A stretch of 11,026 nucleotides of DNA from Austwickia sp039812465 (GTDB lineage Bacteria > Actinomycetota > Actinomycetes > Actinomycetales > Dermatophilaceae). Position 1 is the first letter of the stretch. Each line of letters starts with the position of its first letter. The stretch covers positions 1-11,026 of the forward strand of contig JBDIAS010000108.1 in the NCBI GenBank assembly GCA_039812465.1, given 5' to 3'. Below are positions 1 to 7,000 of the stretch, piece after piece. A model generated the notes under the pieces. The model had not been told where the DNA came from, searched no databases, and was given only the letters and a program-made list of their open reading frames with translations. The position numbers and the translations under genes were made by a program.

Positions 1-426
1 GCGACCCTGGTCCGCTATGCGCCGACGCGGCCCCCGTACACCCCGTACGGCCAGACCCCCTGGCGCGTGACCGACTCCGCCCGCTACGCGGCGTCACTGC
101 CCTGCCGCGAGGAGGCCTCGGCGACGCTGGCCGACATGGGCCACATCGCGGAGGGCCAGCGCTGGGGGCTCGGGCGGCCGGGCCTGGCGGCGGGTTTCGC
201 GCAGATGGCGTTCAAGGGCGGCTGGGGTCCGGGCGAGAACGGGTACGTGGCCCGGCAGTTGGGGGTGCTGACGCGTTCAGACGGTACGGGGGTGGCGGTG
301 GCGTTGCTCTCGGCGAACCCGGGGGGCTACAACGCCGCGGTGGCCGACCTGGATGTGCTGGCGGTGGCCATAGGGCAACACGCGATCGCCCTGCCCGCCG
401 GCCGTTGCCCGGAGACGGGACGCTGA
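1..426 (+). CDS. Serine hydrolase, class A beta-lactamase-like (C-terminal part only)
   Basis: The frame is open from the first base and ends at TGA 424-426, so the N-terminus and the catalytic S-x-x-K region lie outside the window. The visible ~141 residues contain QRWGLG, then FKGGWGPGENGYVARQLGV. KGG sits where class A beta-lactamase-like proteins carry their K-T/S-G motif on the last beta strand. It is followed by the strand pair typical of the fold (GVLTRSDGTGVAVALLSAN) and a final helix. Many actinobacteria have secreted or lipid-anchored proteins of this kind with KNGW or KGGW here, mostly without a proven substrate. Whether this one is a true beta-lactamase, a transpeptidase-like enzyme or an inactive relative cannot be judged without the first half. 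A strong hairpin follows about 65 bases after the stop. Confidence 0.72.
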   Translation, partial: ATLVRYAPTRPPYTPYGQTPWRVTDSARYAASLPCREEASATLADMGHIAEGQRWGLGRPGLAAGFAQMAFKGGWGPGENGYVARQLGVLTRSDGTGVAVALLSANPGGYNAAVADLDVLAVAIGQHAIALPAGRCPETGR

Positions 427-490
427 CGAACGCAGCCGCAGGAACCAGAACACGAATAGGACGCGAGCACCGTAGATCTTCGGTTGCCGT

Positions 491-522
491 CGTGGACGGC
501 CGGACAGCTCCGGCCGTCCACG
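491..522. terminator. Perfect 14-bp hairpin, probable bidirectional terminator
   Basis: Arms 491-504 and 509-522 are exact reverse complements around the four-base loop CAGC. The hairpin lies between the end of the plus-strand serine hydrolase (426) and the 3' end of the minus-strand tRNA (581), so it can end transcription from both sides. No long T-run follows on either strand, which is usual for terminators in high-GC actinobacteria. Confidence 0.75.
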
Positions 523-580
523 GCGAGGGCGAACGGGCGCGTCACCGCAGGTCAGAGCGCTAACCCGCTGGTCAAGTGAG

Positions 581-667
581 CGGAGGGCGTGGGATTCGAA
601 CCCACGATGCCGTTGCCGACATAGCGGTTTTCAAGACCGCCGCACTAGGCCACTATGCGAGCCCTCC
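581..667 (-). tRNA. tRNA-Ser(TGA)
   Basis: The minus strand folds into a complete class II cloverleaf of 87 nt. The acceptor stem is GGAGGGC/GCCCTCC with discriminator G. The anticodon stem GCGGT/ACCGC carries loop CTTGAAA, anticodon TGA, which reads UCA and probably other UCN codons. The long variable arm pairs ATGTCG with CGGCAT (one T-G pair) around GCAA, as expected for serine tRNAs. The T arm is GTGGG-TTCGAAT-CCCAC. The 3' CCA is not encoded (CTC follows), so it must be added by nucleotidyltransferase. Its 5' end overlaps a separate strong hairpin at 664-698. Confidence 0.97.
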
Positions 668-698
668 CCGAGGTCCAACGAGGCCGGACCTCGGGGAG
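664..698 (-). terminator. Perfect 13-bp hairpin overlapping the tRNA-Ser 5' end
   Basis: Arms 664-676 and 686-698 are exact reverse complements around a nine-base loop. On the minus strand the hairpin comes after the zinc-ribbon gene and just before the tRNA, so it is best read as that gene's terminator. Its downstream arm includes the first four tRNA bases (GGAG, 667-664), so the hairpin and the acceptor stem cannot both form in one transcript. It could instead be a structured pre-tRNA leader. Confidence 0.6.
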
Positions 699-742
699 CA
701 TTCTACGGCGACCCGCCCACCGCCCAGATCAGGCTTGTGAAC

Positions 743-838
743 GGCTCACGCGCCATCCACCCGCGCGGCTCCGGTGTCGCCTGCCTGCGCGGCTCGGGCG
801 TCGCCCGCCTTCCCGGCTCACGCGTCGCCCACCCGCGC
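743..838. repeat. 24-bp tandem repeat, four copies, directly after a stop codon
   Basis: Four units of exactly 24 bp start at 743, 767, 791 and 815, each beginning GGCT. The first and last units agree at 21 of 24 positions; the middle two are more diverged. The array ends two bases short of the stop codon (841-843) of the minus-strand zinc-ribbon gene. The unit is a multiple of three, so on the minus strand it stays in that gene's frame and would encode an eight-residue repeat of the form xRxATxEP. Confidence 0.85.
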
Positions 839-840
839 CC

Positions 841-1908
841 TCAGATGTCGTCGCTGGTCAGCGGCGCGACCCCCGCAGAACGCGCGATCGGGTTCCACGT
901 GGCCAGGAACGAGTCCTTGGCCGTCGTCGCGCTCCGGTTGGCGCCGACTAGTTCCGGGGCCTGCGTACGAGAACACAGCGCACCCTCCTGGGCCAGGCGC
1001 AGGTAGATCTCGTCCGCGTCCGCCGAGGCCTGCAGTGCGGCGCGCAGCTTGTCCCGGGCGTCGAGTCCACCCCGTACATCGCGGAAAGGATCGTCCCCTG
1101 CCTCGTTCAGCTTCGCCAGCTGCGCGAGGCGACCCTCCAACGCCTCCCGAATCTGCTGGCGGCCAGCCGCCTGATCGCCGCCGCAGAAGGTCGAGATGCC
1201 GCGTACCAGCGTCTCGCGCGATCCCTGGCCGCGACCGAGCGCCGAGTGGATCGCGTCTGAGGCAGCCTTGGCCCCTTGCTCGGACGGCCCCGTACCACTC
1301 GTGGTCGTCTCACGCGTGCTGGCGGTGTTCCCGCTCTCGGCGGACGTCGGCGATGCCTGGGAATCCCGGTCCCCGCCACGGGATAGCGCGGTGAACGCGA
1401 CAGCCGCGATCACCAGAAGTAGAGCCACCGCCACGGCCGGCCACACGAGGGCCACACGGCGCGAACGGCCGCCCCCCTGCGGAGGAAGACCGGCTGGCGT
1501 GGCCCCACCCGCGCCAGCTCCACCGGCACCGGACCCACCAGCACCTGCCCCACCTGCGCCAAACCCGCCTGCGCCAAACCCGCCTGCGCCGAATCCCGCC
1601 CCTCCCCCGACTCCCGCCGGCCGGTGGCGGTCCGTCTCATCCGGCCAGGCCATCAGGCCCGGGTCGAGTGGCTGGGTGATCGGTCGGGACCGGGTCACCC
1701 GGTGCGTCGGATCGCCCTCGGACACGCCCGCGGGGGCAGGCGCGGACGCGGGTGCGTGAGGAGCTTCGTCCGGTACGAGTGGCGCCGGAACGGTCGGGTC
1801 GTCCGCGGTTTCGGCCGCTCGGAGCGTGGGTACGGGAGAGCCGCAGGAGACGCAGAACTTGGCCTGCGGCGCGAACTGAGAGCCGCATTCGGGGCAGTAC
1901 CGGGCCAT
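841..1908 (-). CDS. Membrane-anchored zinc-ribbon protein
   Basis: A 355-residue protein. The start at 1908 is chosen because GGAAGG lies five to six bases upstream of ATG and the protein then opens with the zinc ribbon CPECGSQFAPQAKFCVSCG (C5, C8, C19, C22). The frame stays open upstream to 2001, but that stretch looks non-coding. Order of parts: zinc ribbon (1-26); Pro/Ala-rich linker (27-100); six GAGG pentapeptide repeats (106-135); one transmembrane helix (about 152-175, WPAVAVALLLVIAAVAF) preceded by RSRR; a Ser/Thr-rich spacer; and a helical domain (about 210-345) with C242 and C312, which could form a disulfide outside. Positive residues before the helix put the ribbon in the cytoplasm and the C-terminal domain outside. 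Such proteins are common in actinobacteria and lack an assigned role; a sensor or scaffold is conceivable. It is transcribed towards the tRNA. Confidence 0.85.
   Translation of the reverse strand: MARYCPECGSQFAPQAKFCVSCGSPVPTLRAAETADDPTVPAPLVPDEAPHAPASAPAPAGVSEGDPTHRVTRSRPITQPLDPGLMAWPDETDRHRPAGVGGGAGFGAGGFGAGGFGAGGAGAGGSGAGGAGAGGATPAGLPPQGGGRSRRVALVWPAVAVALLLVIAAVAFTALSRGGDRDSQASPTSAESGNTASTRETTTSGTGPSEQGAKAASDAIHSALGRGQGSRETLVRGISTFCGGDQAAGRQQIREALEGRLAQLAKLNEAGDDPFRDVRGGLDARDKLRAALQASADADEIYLRLAQEGALCSRTQAPELVGANRSATTAKDSFLATWNPIARSAGVAPLTSDDI
1504..1593 (-). repeat. 15-bp coding repeat, GAGG pentapeptides
   Basis: Six consecutive five-codon units encode FGAGG, FGAGG, FGAGG, AGAGG, SGAGG and AGAGG (residues 106-135 of the zinc-ribbon protein). 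The DNA repeat is clearest at 1553-1582, where two identical 15-bp units stand side by side. It makes a flexible glycine-rich linker between the zinc ribbon and the membrane helix, and its length is likely to vary between strains by slippage. Confidence 0.8.
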
Positions 1909-2116
1909 GGTCACCTTCCGCGATCGACAACGCCGACCGTGCAGGCGGCGAGGCGGGTCGACGGACCAGAGTACCGCGCCGTCCGCGATCCCCCCGGCCA
2001 CCGTCGCGGTCGCGCTATCCTTCCGCGTTTGGGATGCCGCGGGTCAGAGCACCGTTTAGGGTGACGCCAGACGCCTCATTTCAGGCGTCGCGTGGCGTGA
2101 GGAGGAAGGAAGCGAC
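1909..2116. promoter_or_regulatory. Divergent promoter region with a leader hairpin
   Basis: This 208-base spacer must hold promoters for the zinc-ribbon gene (leftward) and the YtxH-like gene (rightward). Rightward, TAGGGT at 2057-2062 resembles an actinobacterial -10 box, but no good -35 stands 16-19 bases upstream. A hairpin follows, with arms GACGCCT (2070-2076) and AGGCGTC (2083-2089) and an outer pairing ACGCC/GGCGT (2064-2068 with 2094-2098). Its foot lies just before the ribosome binding site GGAGGAAGG (2101-2109). Leftward, TACTCT (complement of 1968-1973) is a possible -10 box without a clear -35. The promoter calls are weak; the hairpin is directly visible. Confidence 0.4.
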
Positions 2117-2632
2117 ATGCGAGGTCGCCTCACTCTCCTGGTCGGCATCGCCGCAGGGTATGTCCTGGGGGCCCGGGCCGGACGGGGACGGTACGAACAG
2201 ATCAAGTCGCAAGCGGACCAGCTCTGGCATGATCCCCGCGTCCAGTCCACGGTGTCCTCGGCCTCGTCCCGCGTGGCAGAGACGGCCAGGGAGGTCGCCC
2301 CGGAGATCCAGGCGAAGCTCGCCGAGGCGGCCGGCGCCGCCACGGCGAAAGTGACCGAGGTGGCATCCTCGAGCACGCCCAGCTCCCAGCACCGCTCGTC
2401 ACCTCTAACCCGAAGGGTGAGTTCCATGTCCAACGACGACAACGCCCCCCTCAGCCGCCCCCGCGCCGAGCTCCTGCCCGAAGAGATCGCGGCTGGCAGC
2501 GACGACCCCGCGGCCCAGGCGCAGGCCATCAACGACGACTCCAACGAGCGCGCCGAGAGCGTGGAGCACCACGAGGAGCTGATCGCTCGCACCGCCGAAG
2601 AGGCGACGGGAGGCGAGACGAGCGCCAAGTAG
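2117..2632 (+). CDS. YtxH-like small membrane protein, apparently fused to a second small protein
   Basis: A 171-residue frame with a strong ribosome binding site (GGAGGAAGG, 2101-2109) seven bases before ATG. Residues 1-30 (RLTLLVGIAAGYVLGARAG then RGRYEQIK) match the start of actinobacterial YtxH-like proteins: one short membrane helix, glycine-rich, followed by a basic RGRYEQ stretch. Residues 31-80 are an amphipathic Ala/Glu-rich helical segment. Residues 81-103 are Ser/Thr-rich and read like translated intergenic DNA. From M104 a different, acidic, soluble part begins, with its own ribosome binding site. The role of YtxH-like proteins is not established; the family is linked to envelope or general stress in Firmicutes. 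Whether the cell makes one 171-residue protein, two small ones or both cannot be decided from sequence. A strong terminator follows. Confidence 0.7.
   Translation: MRGRLTLLVGIAAGYVLGARAGRGRYEQIKSQADQLWHDPRVQSTVSSASSRVAETAREVAPEIQAKLAEAAGAATAKVTEVASSSTPSSQHRSSPLTRRVSSMSNDDNAPLSRPRAELLPEEIAAGSDDPAAQAQAINDDSNERAESVEHHEELIARTAEEATGGETSAK
2412..2417 (+). promoter_or_regulatory. Internal ribosome binding site
   Basis: GAAGGG lies eight bases upstream of an in-frame ATG (2426-2428) inside the YtxH-like frame. Spacing and sequence are as good as for a normal gene start here, which supports independent translation of the second half. Confidence 0.55.
2426..2632 (+). CDS. Possible independent small acidic protein, internal start
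   Basis: Reading from the internal ATG gives 68 residues starting MSNDDNAPLSRPRAELLPEE, then AAGSDDPAAQAQAI and an acidic Glu/His-rich end. There is no signal peptide or membrane helix. The LLPEE...GSDDP pattern resembles short actinobacterial proteins of unknown function that I recall as separate genes; this is from memory. It is in the same frame as the YtxH-like protein with no stop between, so it is either a downstream gene whose upstream neighbour lost its stop codon, or the C-terminal domain of a real fusion. The function is unknown. Confidence 0.45.
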   Translation: MSNDDNAPLSRPRAELLPEEIAAGSDDPAAQAQAINDDSNERAESVEHHEELIARTAEEATGGETSAK

Positions 2633-2667
2633 CGCCGCCGTCCGAGGCAGTCGGACGCTCAGACGCA

Positions 2668-2701
2668 CGAAGGGGCCGGCCCACTGGGACCGGCCCCTTC
2701 G
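2668..2701. terminator. Bidirectional hairpin terminator
   Basis: Perfect 12-bp arms at 2668-2679 and 2690-2701 (CGAAGGGGCCGG and its complement) enclose ten bases that can pair further (CCA/GGG region). It sits between the convergent ends of the YtxH-like gene (2632) and cysK (2719), so it can serve both. Confidence 0.85.
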
Positions 2702-2718
2702 GCGTGCGGGGTGCCGAA

Positions 2719-3648
2719 TCACTCGTCGGTGAGCCCCTCGAACAGGATCGTGGAGATGTAGCGCTCACCGAAGTCCGGCAGCAGCACGACGATCGTCTTG
2801 CCCGCGCTCTCCGGGCGTGCGGCGACCTGCGACGCGACAGCGAGCGCGGCGCCGGACGAGATGCCCACCAGCAGGCCCTCCTCGGTCGCGGCCTTGCGGG
2901 CCCACTCCACCGAGGTGGCCGCGTCGACGGTCAGGACCTCGTCCACCACGGAACCGTCGTAGATCTCCGGGATGAAGTTGGCGCCCAGGCCCTGGATCTT
3001 GTGCGGGCCCGGCTTGCCCCCGGACAGGATCGGGGACTCCGCGGGCTCGACGGCGATGATCTGGACCTCGGGCTTGCGCTGCTTGAGGACCTGGCCGACG
3101 CCGCTGATCGTGCCCGCCGTGCCGACGCCGCCGATGAAGATGTCAATCTTGCCGTCGGTGTCGTTCCAGATCTCCTCGGCGGTGGTCTTGCGGTGGATGT
3201 CGACGTTGGCCGGGTTGGCGAACTGGCGCGCCAGCACCGCGTTCTCACCCTGAGCGAGCTCCTCGGCCTTGGCCACGGCGCCGCGCATCCCCTCGGAGCC
3301 CGGCGTCAGGATCAGCTCTGCCCCGTACGCGCGCAGGAGCGCCCGGCGCTCCTTGCTCATCGTCTCGGGCATCGACAGGACGACCTTGTAGCCACGGGCC
3401 GCGCCGACCATCGCGAGAGCGATGCCGGTGTTGCCGCTGGTGCCCTCGACGATCGTGCCGCCCGGCCTGAGCTCCCCGCTCGCCTCGGCCGCGTCGATGA
3501 TGGACACGCCGATGCGGTCCTTCACGGAGTTGGCGGGGTTGAAGGACTCGAGCTTGGCCGCCACGGTCGCGTCGGACTCGATGATCCGGTTGATGCGGAC
3601 GAGCGGCGTACGACCGATGAGCGCGGTCACATCGTCATAGATCGGCAT
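2719..3648 (-). CDS. cysK: Cysteine synthase A (O-acetylserine sulfhydrylase)
   Basis: Makes L-cysteine from O-acetyl-L-serine and sulfide, using pyridoxal phosphate, in the cytoplasm. The 309-residue product has the normal family length and all key motifs. IGRTPLVRINR is at 11-21. The PLP lysine is K43 in NPANSVKDRIG, where CysM would usually have NPGGSVKDR. TSGNTG (70-75) is the substrate loop. GGVGTAGT (173-180) is the phosphate-binding loop; many relatives have GTGGT, so A179 is a mild variation. GISSGA (262-267) and PDFGERY near the end complete the set. The start at 3648 (MPIYDDVTALIG) fits the family. In-frame ATGs at 3657 and 3681 would add residues not seen in relatives, and the one at 3657 has AAAGAG right against it. 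No cysE lies beside it, and the gene appears to be transcribed alone. Confidence 0.95.
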   Translation of the reverse strand: MPIYDDVTALIGRTPLVRINRIIESDATVAAKLESFNPANSVKDRIGVSIIDAAEASGELRPGGTIVEGTSGNTGIALAMVGAARGYKVVLSMPETMSKERRALLRAYGAELILTPGSEGMRGAVAKAEELAQGENAVLARQFANPANVDIHRKTTAEEIWNDTDGKIDIFIGGVGTAGTISGVGQVLKQRKPEVQIIAVEPAESPILSGGKPGPHKIQGLGANFIPEIYDGSVVDEVLTVDAATSVEWARKAATEEGLLVGISSGAALAVASQVAARPESAGKTIVVLLPDFGERYISTILFEGLTDE

Positions 3649-4000
3649 ACGGTGCATCTCTTTCGGAAGTCGTTGAGGCATATCGGCTCTGGTCAGGACG
3701 TCGGCTCCGGTCCGCGCGCCGCCCGCGGCGACGCCGCGGAAGGTACGGGTACGGGCTCGTCACTCGCCCGGCACAGCAACCGTTCTGTTATGGGTATTCC
3801 AATCCCCGATTATGGGCGGAAGGTGTCGAACGCGCTCGGAGGAGCCGCTGACTGAGACGATCCGAGGATTCCGTCGTACCCGTCGGTAGCCGCGTGTCGG
3901 CGGAGAACGGCTGGTCACGTACGTTGCGCCGGCCTCCGTTGACCCATCTCACAAGGCAAACCGGGGGTGACCAGCCCGTTTCCTACGTAACATTCGCCCT
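3649..4000. promoter_or_regulatory. Divergent cysK-etfD intergenic region
   Basis: I see no gene in these 352 bases. Towards cysK there is a 17-base palindrome (CCGCGGCG-A-CGCCGCGG, 3723-3739) and then an unusually AT-rich island (3783-3813) that probably holds the cysK promoter. The island contains TTATGGG twice, at 3788-3794 and 3810-3816, 22 bp apart, about two helical turns. Towards etfD a TTGACC box (3939-3944) has no convincing -10 partner; TACGTA (3984-3989) could be a -10 box giving a nearly leaderless mRNA, since the ATG at 4001 has no clear ribosome binding site. A perfect 10-bp inverted repeat (GGCTGGTCAC 3909-3918 and its complement 3967-3976) brackets the TTGACC box. Confidence 0.5.
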
Positions 4001-7000
4001 ATGTCGGCGCTGCAGATGACCGCGATCTTCCTGTGCTTCACGATCCCCTCGCTCGGGTGGATCTTGCTGTTCCGCCAGGTCCGCAGGTTCGTGACGGTCT
4101 TCCGCATGGGCTCGGCCGATCCCTCCCGGACGAACCAGCCGTGGACCCGGACCTGGACGGTGATCAAGGAGTTCCTGGGACACACGCGCATGGCCCGGCT
4201 GCCGATCGTCTCGCTCGCGCACTGGTTCACCGCCCTGAGCTTCTTCCTGCTCTTCGCGACGCTGGTCAACGCCTTCTTCCAGCTCATCTGGCCCGAGTTC
4301 CGGCTGCCGATCATCGGCCACTTCATCCCGTTCGAGTGGCTCGTCGAGATCTTCGCCTTCGGAGGTCTTATCGGGATCCTGGTGCTCATCGTGATCCGGC
4401 AGCGCAACCACCCCCGCTCGTCGGCCGGCATCCATGGACGCCGCAGCCGGTTCTTCGGCTCCGTCTGGTGGCAGGCCTACTACGTGGAAGCCACCATCCT
4501 GGGCGTCACGATCTGCATCCTGCTCCTGCGCACGCTCGAAGCGCGCATGGTCGCCGAGAACGAACCGGGCACCGTGCTGTGGCACCACTTCCCGCTCACC
4601 TTCTGGGGCGCGGACGTGTGGGGCTACCTGTCGATGCCGATGGTGTACGAGGCCATCTACATCTTCGCGATGCTGAAGATCCTGATCTCCTTCGCGTGGA
4701 TGATCACGATCTCCCTCCAGCCCACGATGGGCGTGGCCTGGCACCGGTTCCTGGCCTTCTTCAACATCTGGTTCAAGCGCGAGGCCTCCGGCCGCACCGC
4801 CCTGGGCAACCTGCGCCCCATGCGTGCGCCCTCCGGCAAGCCGATAACCCTCGAAGACCTCGAGAACCTGGGCGAGGGCGACGACGAGGAGGAGCCGCGC
4901 CTCGGCGCCGGCCGGCTCGAGGACTTCTCCTGGAAGTCCCTGCTCGACTTCACGACCTGCACCGAGTGCGGCCGCTGCCAGAGCCAGTGTCCCGCCTGGA
5001 ACACCGACAAGCCGCTGTCGCCGAAGCTGCTCGTGATGACCCTGAGCCACCACGCGCACGCCAAGGCCCCGTGGCTCCTGGCCACCGAGGACGAGCGGCA
5101 CGACCAGCCGAAGCACGTCAAGCGGCTCGTGGACGTCCCGCTGATCGGCAACACCGGATATGAAGTGGACTACCCGATCGGCGCGTACGACGCCTTTGGC
5201 CCGGACGCCATCATCGACGCCGACGTGCTCTGGTCCTGCACCACCTGCGGCGCCTGCGTCGAGCAGTGCCCCGTCGACATCGAGCACGTGGACTCGATCA
5301 TCGACATGCGCCGGCATCAAGTGCTCATCGAGTCCGCGTTCCCCACCGAGCTGGGCGGGCTCTTCAAGAACATGGAGGGCAAGGGCAACCCGTGGGGCAT
5401 GGCCAACAAGATGCGCCTGGACTGGGCCAAGGGGCTGCCGTTCGAGGTCCCCGTGGTCGGCGCCGACGTCGAGTCGCTCGCCGACGTCGACTACCTGTTC
5501 TGGGTCGGATGCGCGGGTGCCTTCGAGGACCGCGCCAAGAAGACCACCCGCGCCGTGGCCGAGCTGCTGCACACCGCGGGCGTGTCGTTCGCGGTGCTCG
5601 GCGAGGGCGAGTCCTGCACGGGCGACTCCGCCCGCCGGGCGGGCAACGAGATCCTGTTCCAGGCGATGGCGGCCCAGAACATCGAGGTCCTCAACGAGGC
5701 CCAGGCCCGCAAGATCGTCGTCACCTGCCCCCACTGCCTGAACACGCTGCGCAACGAGTACCCGCAGTTCGGTGGCTCGTACGAGGTCATCCACCACACC
5801 CAGCTCCTGAACCGCCTCGTCCGAGAGCGCAAGCTCGTGCCGGTGTCGCGCCCTGAGGTGGCAAGCTCCGCTGGCGCGGCCTCGACCGGGAAGTCGGCCA
5901 CGTTCCACGATCCCTGCTACCTGGGCCGCCACAACCACGTCTACAGCCCGCCGCGCGAGCTGATCGGCGCGCTGCCGGGCGTGAAGTACGCGGAGATGGC
6001 CCGCTCCAAGGAGAAGTCCTTCTGCTGCGGCGCCGGCGGCGCCCGCATGTGGATGGAGGAGCACATCGGCCAGCGAGTCAACGAAAACCGCACGGCCGAG
6101 GCCGTGGCCACCGGCGCCGACCGGGTGGCCGTGGGCTGCCCGTTCTGCCGGGTCATGCTCTCCGACGGGCTGAACGCCCAGAAGGAGGCCGGGACCGCGC
6201 GCGCCGAGGTTGAGGTCGTCGACGTCGCGCAGATGCTGCTGGCCTCCGTGTTGGCCCCGGTCGAACGTGAGGTCGAGACGGCCCCCGGCCCGTCGGCCCC
6301 CGCCGCGGCGGGCGAGTTCGCCGACGAGGTCGAGGCGTCCCGGCGCGCAGGTGAGACGAAGGCCGACCCCGCGGGGGCGAACGTCGCCGGCGCGGCTCCG
6401 GTCGCAGACCCAGAGACGGTCGTACGTCAGGCCGAGGAAGAGGCTGCCCAGGCGCCTCTCGGTTCCGGCGATCAGGTCGAGACCGTCGAGGAGCCAGCCG
6501 CCGAACCCGAGGTCGAGATCGTCGCAGCCGAGAAGTCGGTCGCCGAACCCGAGGTCGAGGTCGAGACGGCCGAGGTGGACACGGCGGCAGCGCAGCCTGC
6601 TGCGCGGGAGGCGGCCGCAGAGCCCGCCACCGCCGAAGCCCCCGCTGCCGAAGCCCCGGCACCGGCCGAGGCCCCCGCAGTCGAGGCCCCGGCTGCCGAT
6701 GCCCCGGCACCGGCCGAGGCCGCGCCTGAGGTGGAGAAGCCCCAGGCGGCCGAGAAGCCCACGGGGACCATCCCCAAGGGCCGGATGTCGGCCTCCGAGG
6801 CGCTGGCGCTCATGGGCGGCACCGCGGTGGCCGCATCGGCCGCGACCGCCGATGCCCCCGCACCTGCCGAAGCGCCTGAGCAGGAGATCCCCGCCACGGA
6901 GCCGACGGCGGAGGCGACACCGGAGCCTGAGGCGGTTGCACCCGAGGCTAAGACCGCTGTGCCCGAGCCTGAGGCTGCCCCTGCCGCCGCAACGCCTGCA

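Noticed and set aside
581..667. tRNA-Ser as an attachment site of an integrated element
   Set aside because: No integrase, no second copy of the tRNA 3' end and no foreign-looking genes lie nearby.
743..838. 24-bp repeats as a CRISPR array
   Set aside because: The units are contiguous and diverged, with no spacers and no cas genes.
774..1759. Overlapping plus-strand open frames rich in Arg and Pro opposite the zinc-ribbon gene
   Set aside because: No ribosome binding site and no domain; the minus-strand frame has a zinc ribbon, a membrane helix and a good start.
1909..2001. Extension of the zinc-ribbon protein to an upstream ATG at 2001
   Set aside because: It would put 31 unrelated residues before the zinc ribbon; ATG at 1908 has a good ribosome binding site.
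2704..3855. A 383-codon open frame on the plus strand opposite cysK
   Set aside because: cysK is intact with all motifs on the other strand; the plus-strand product has biased composition and no recognisable domain.
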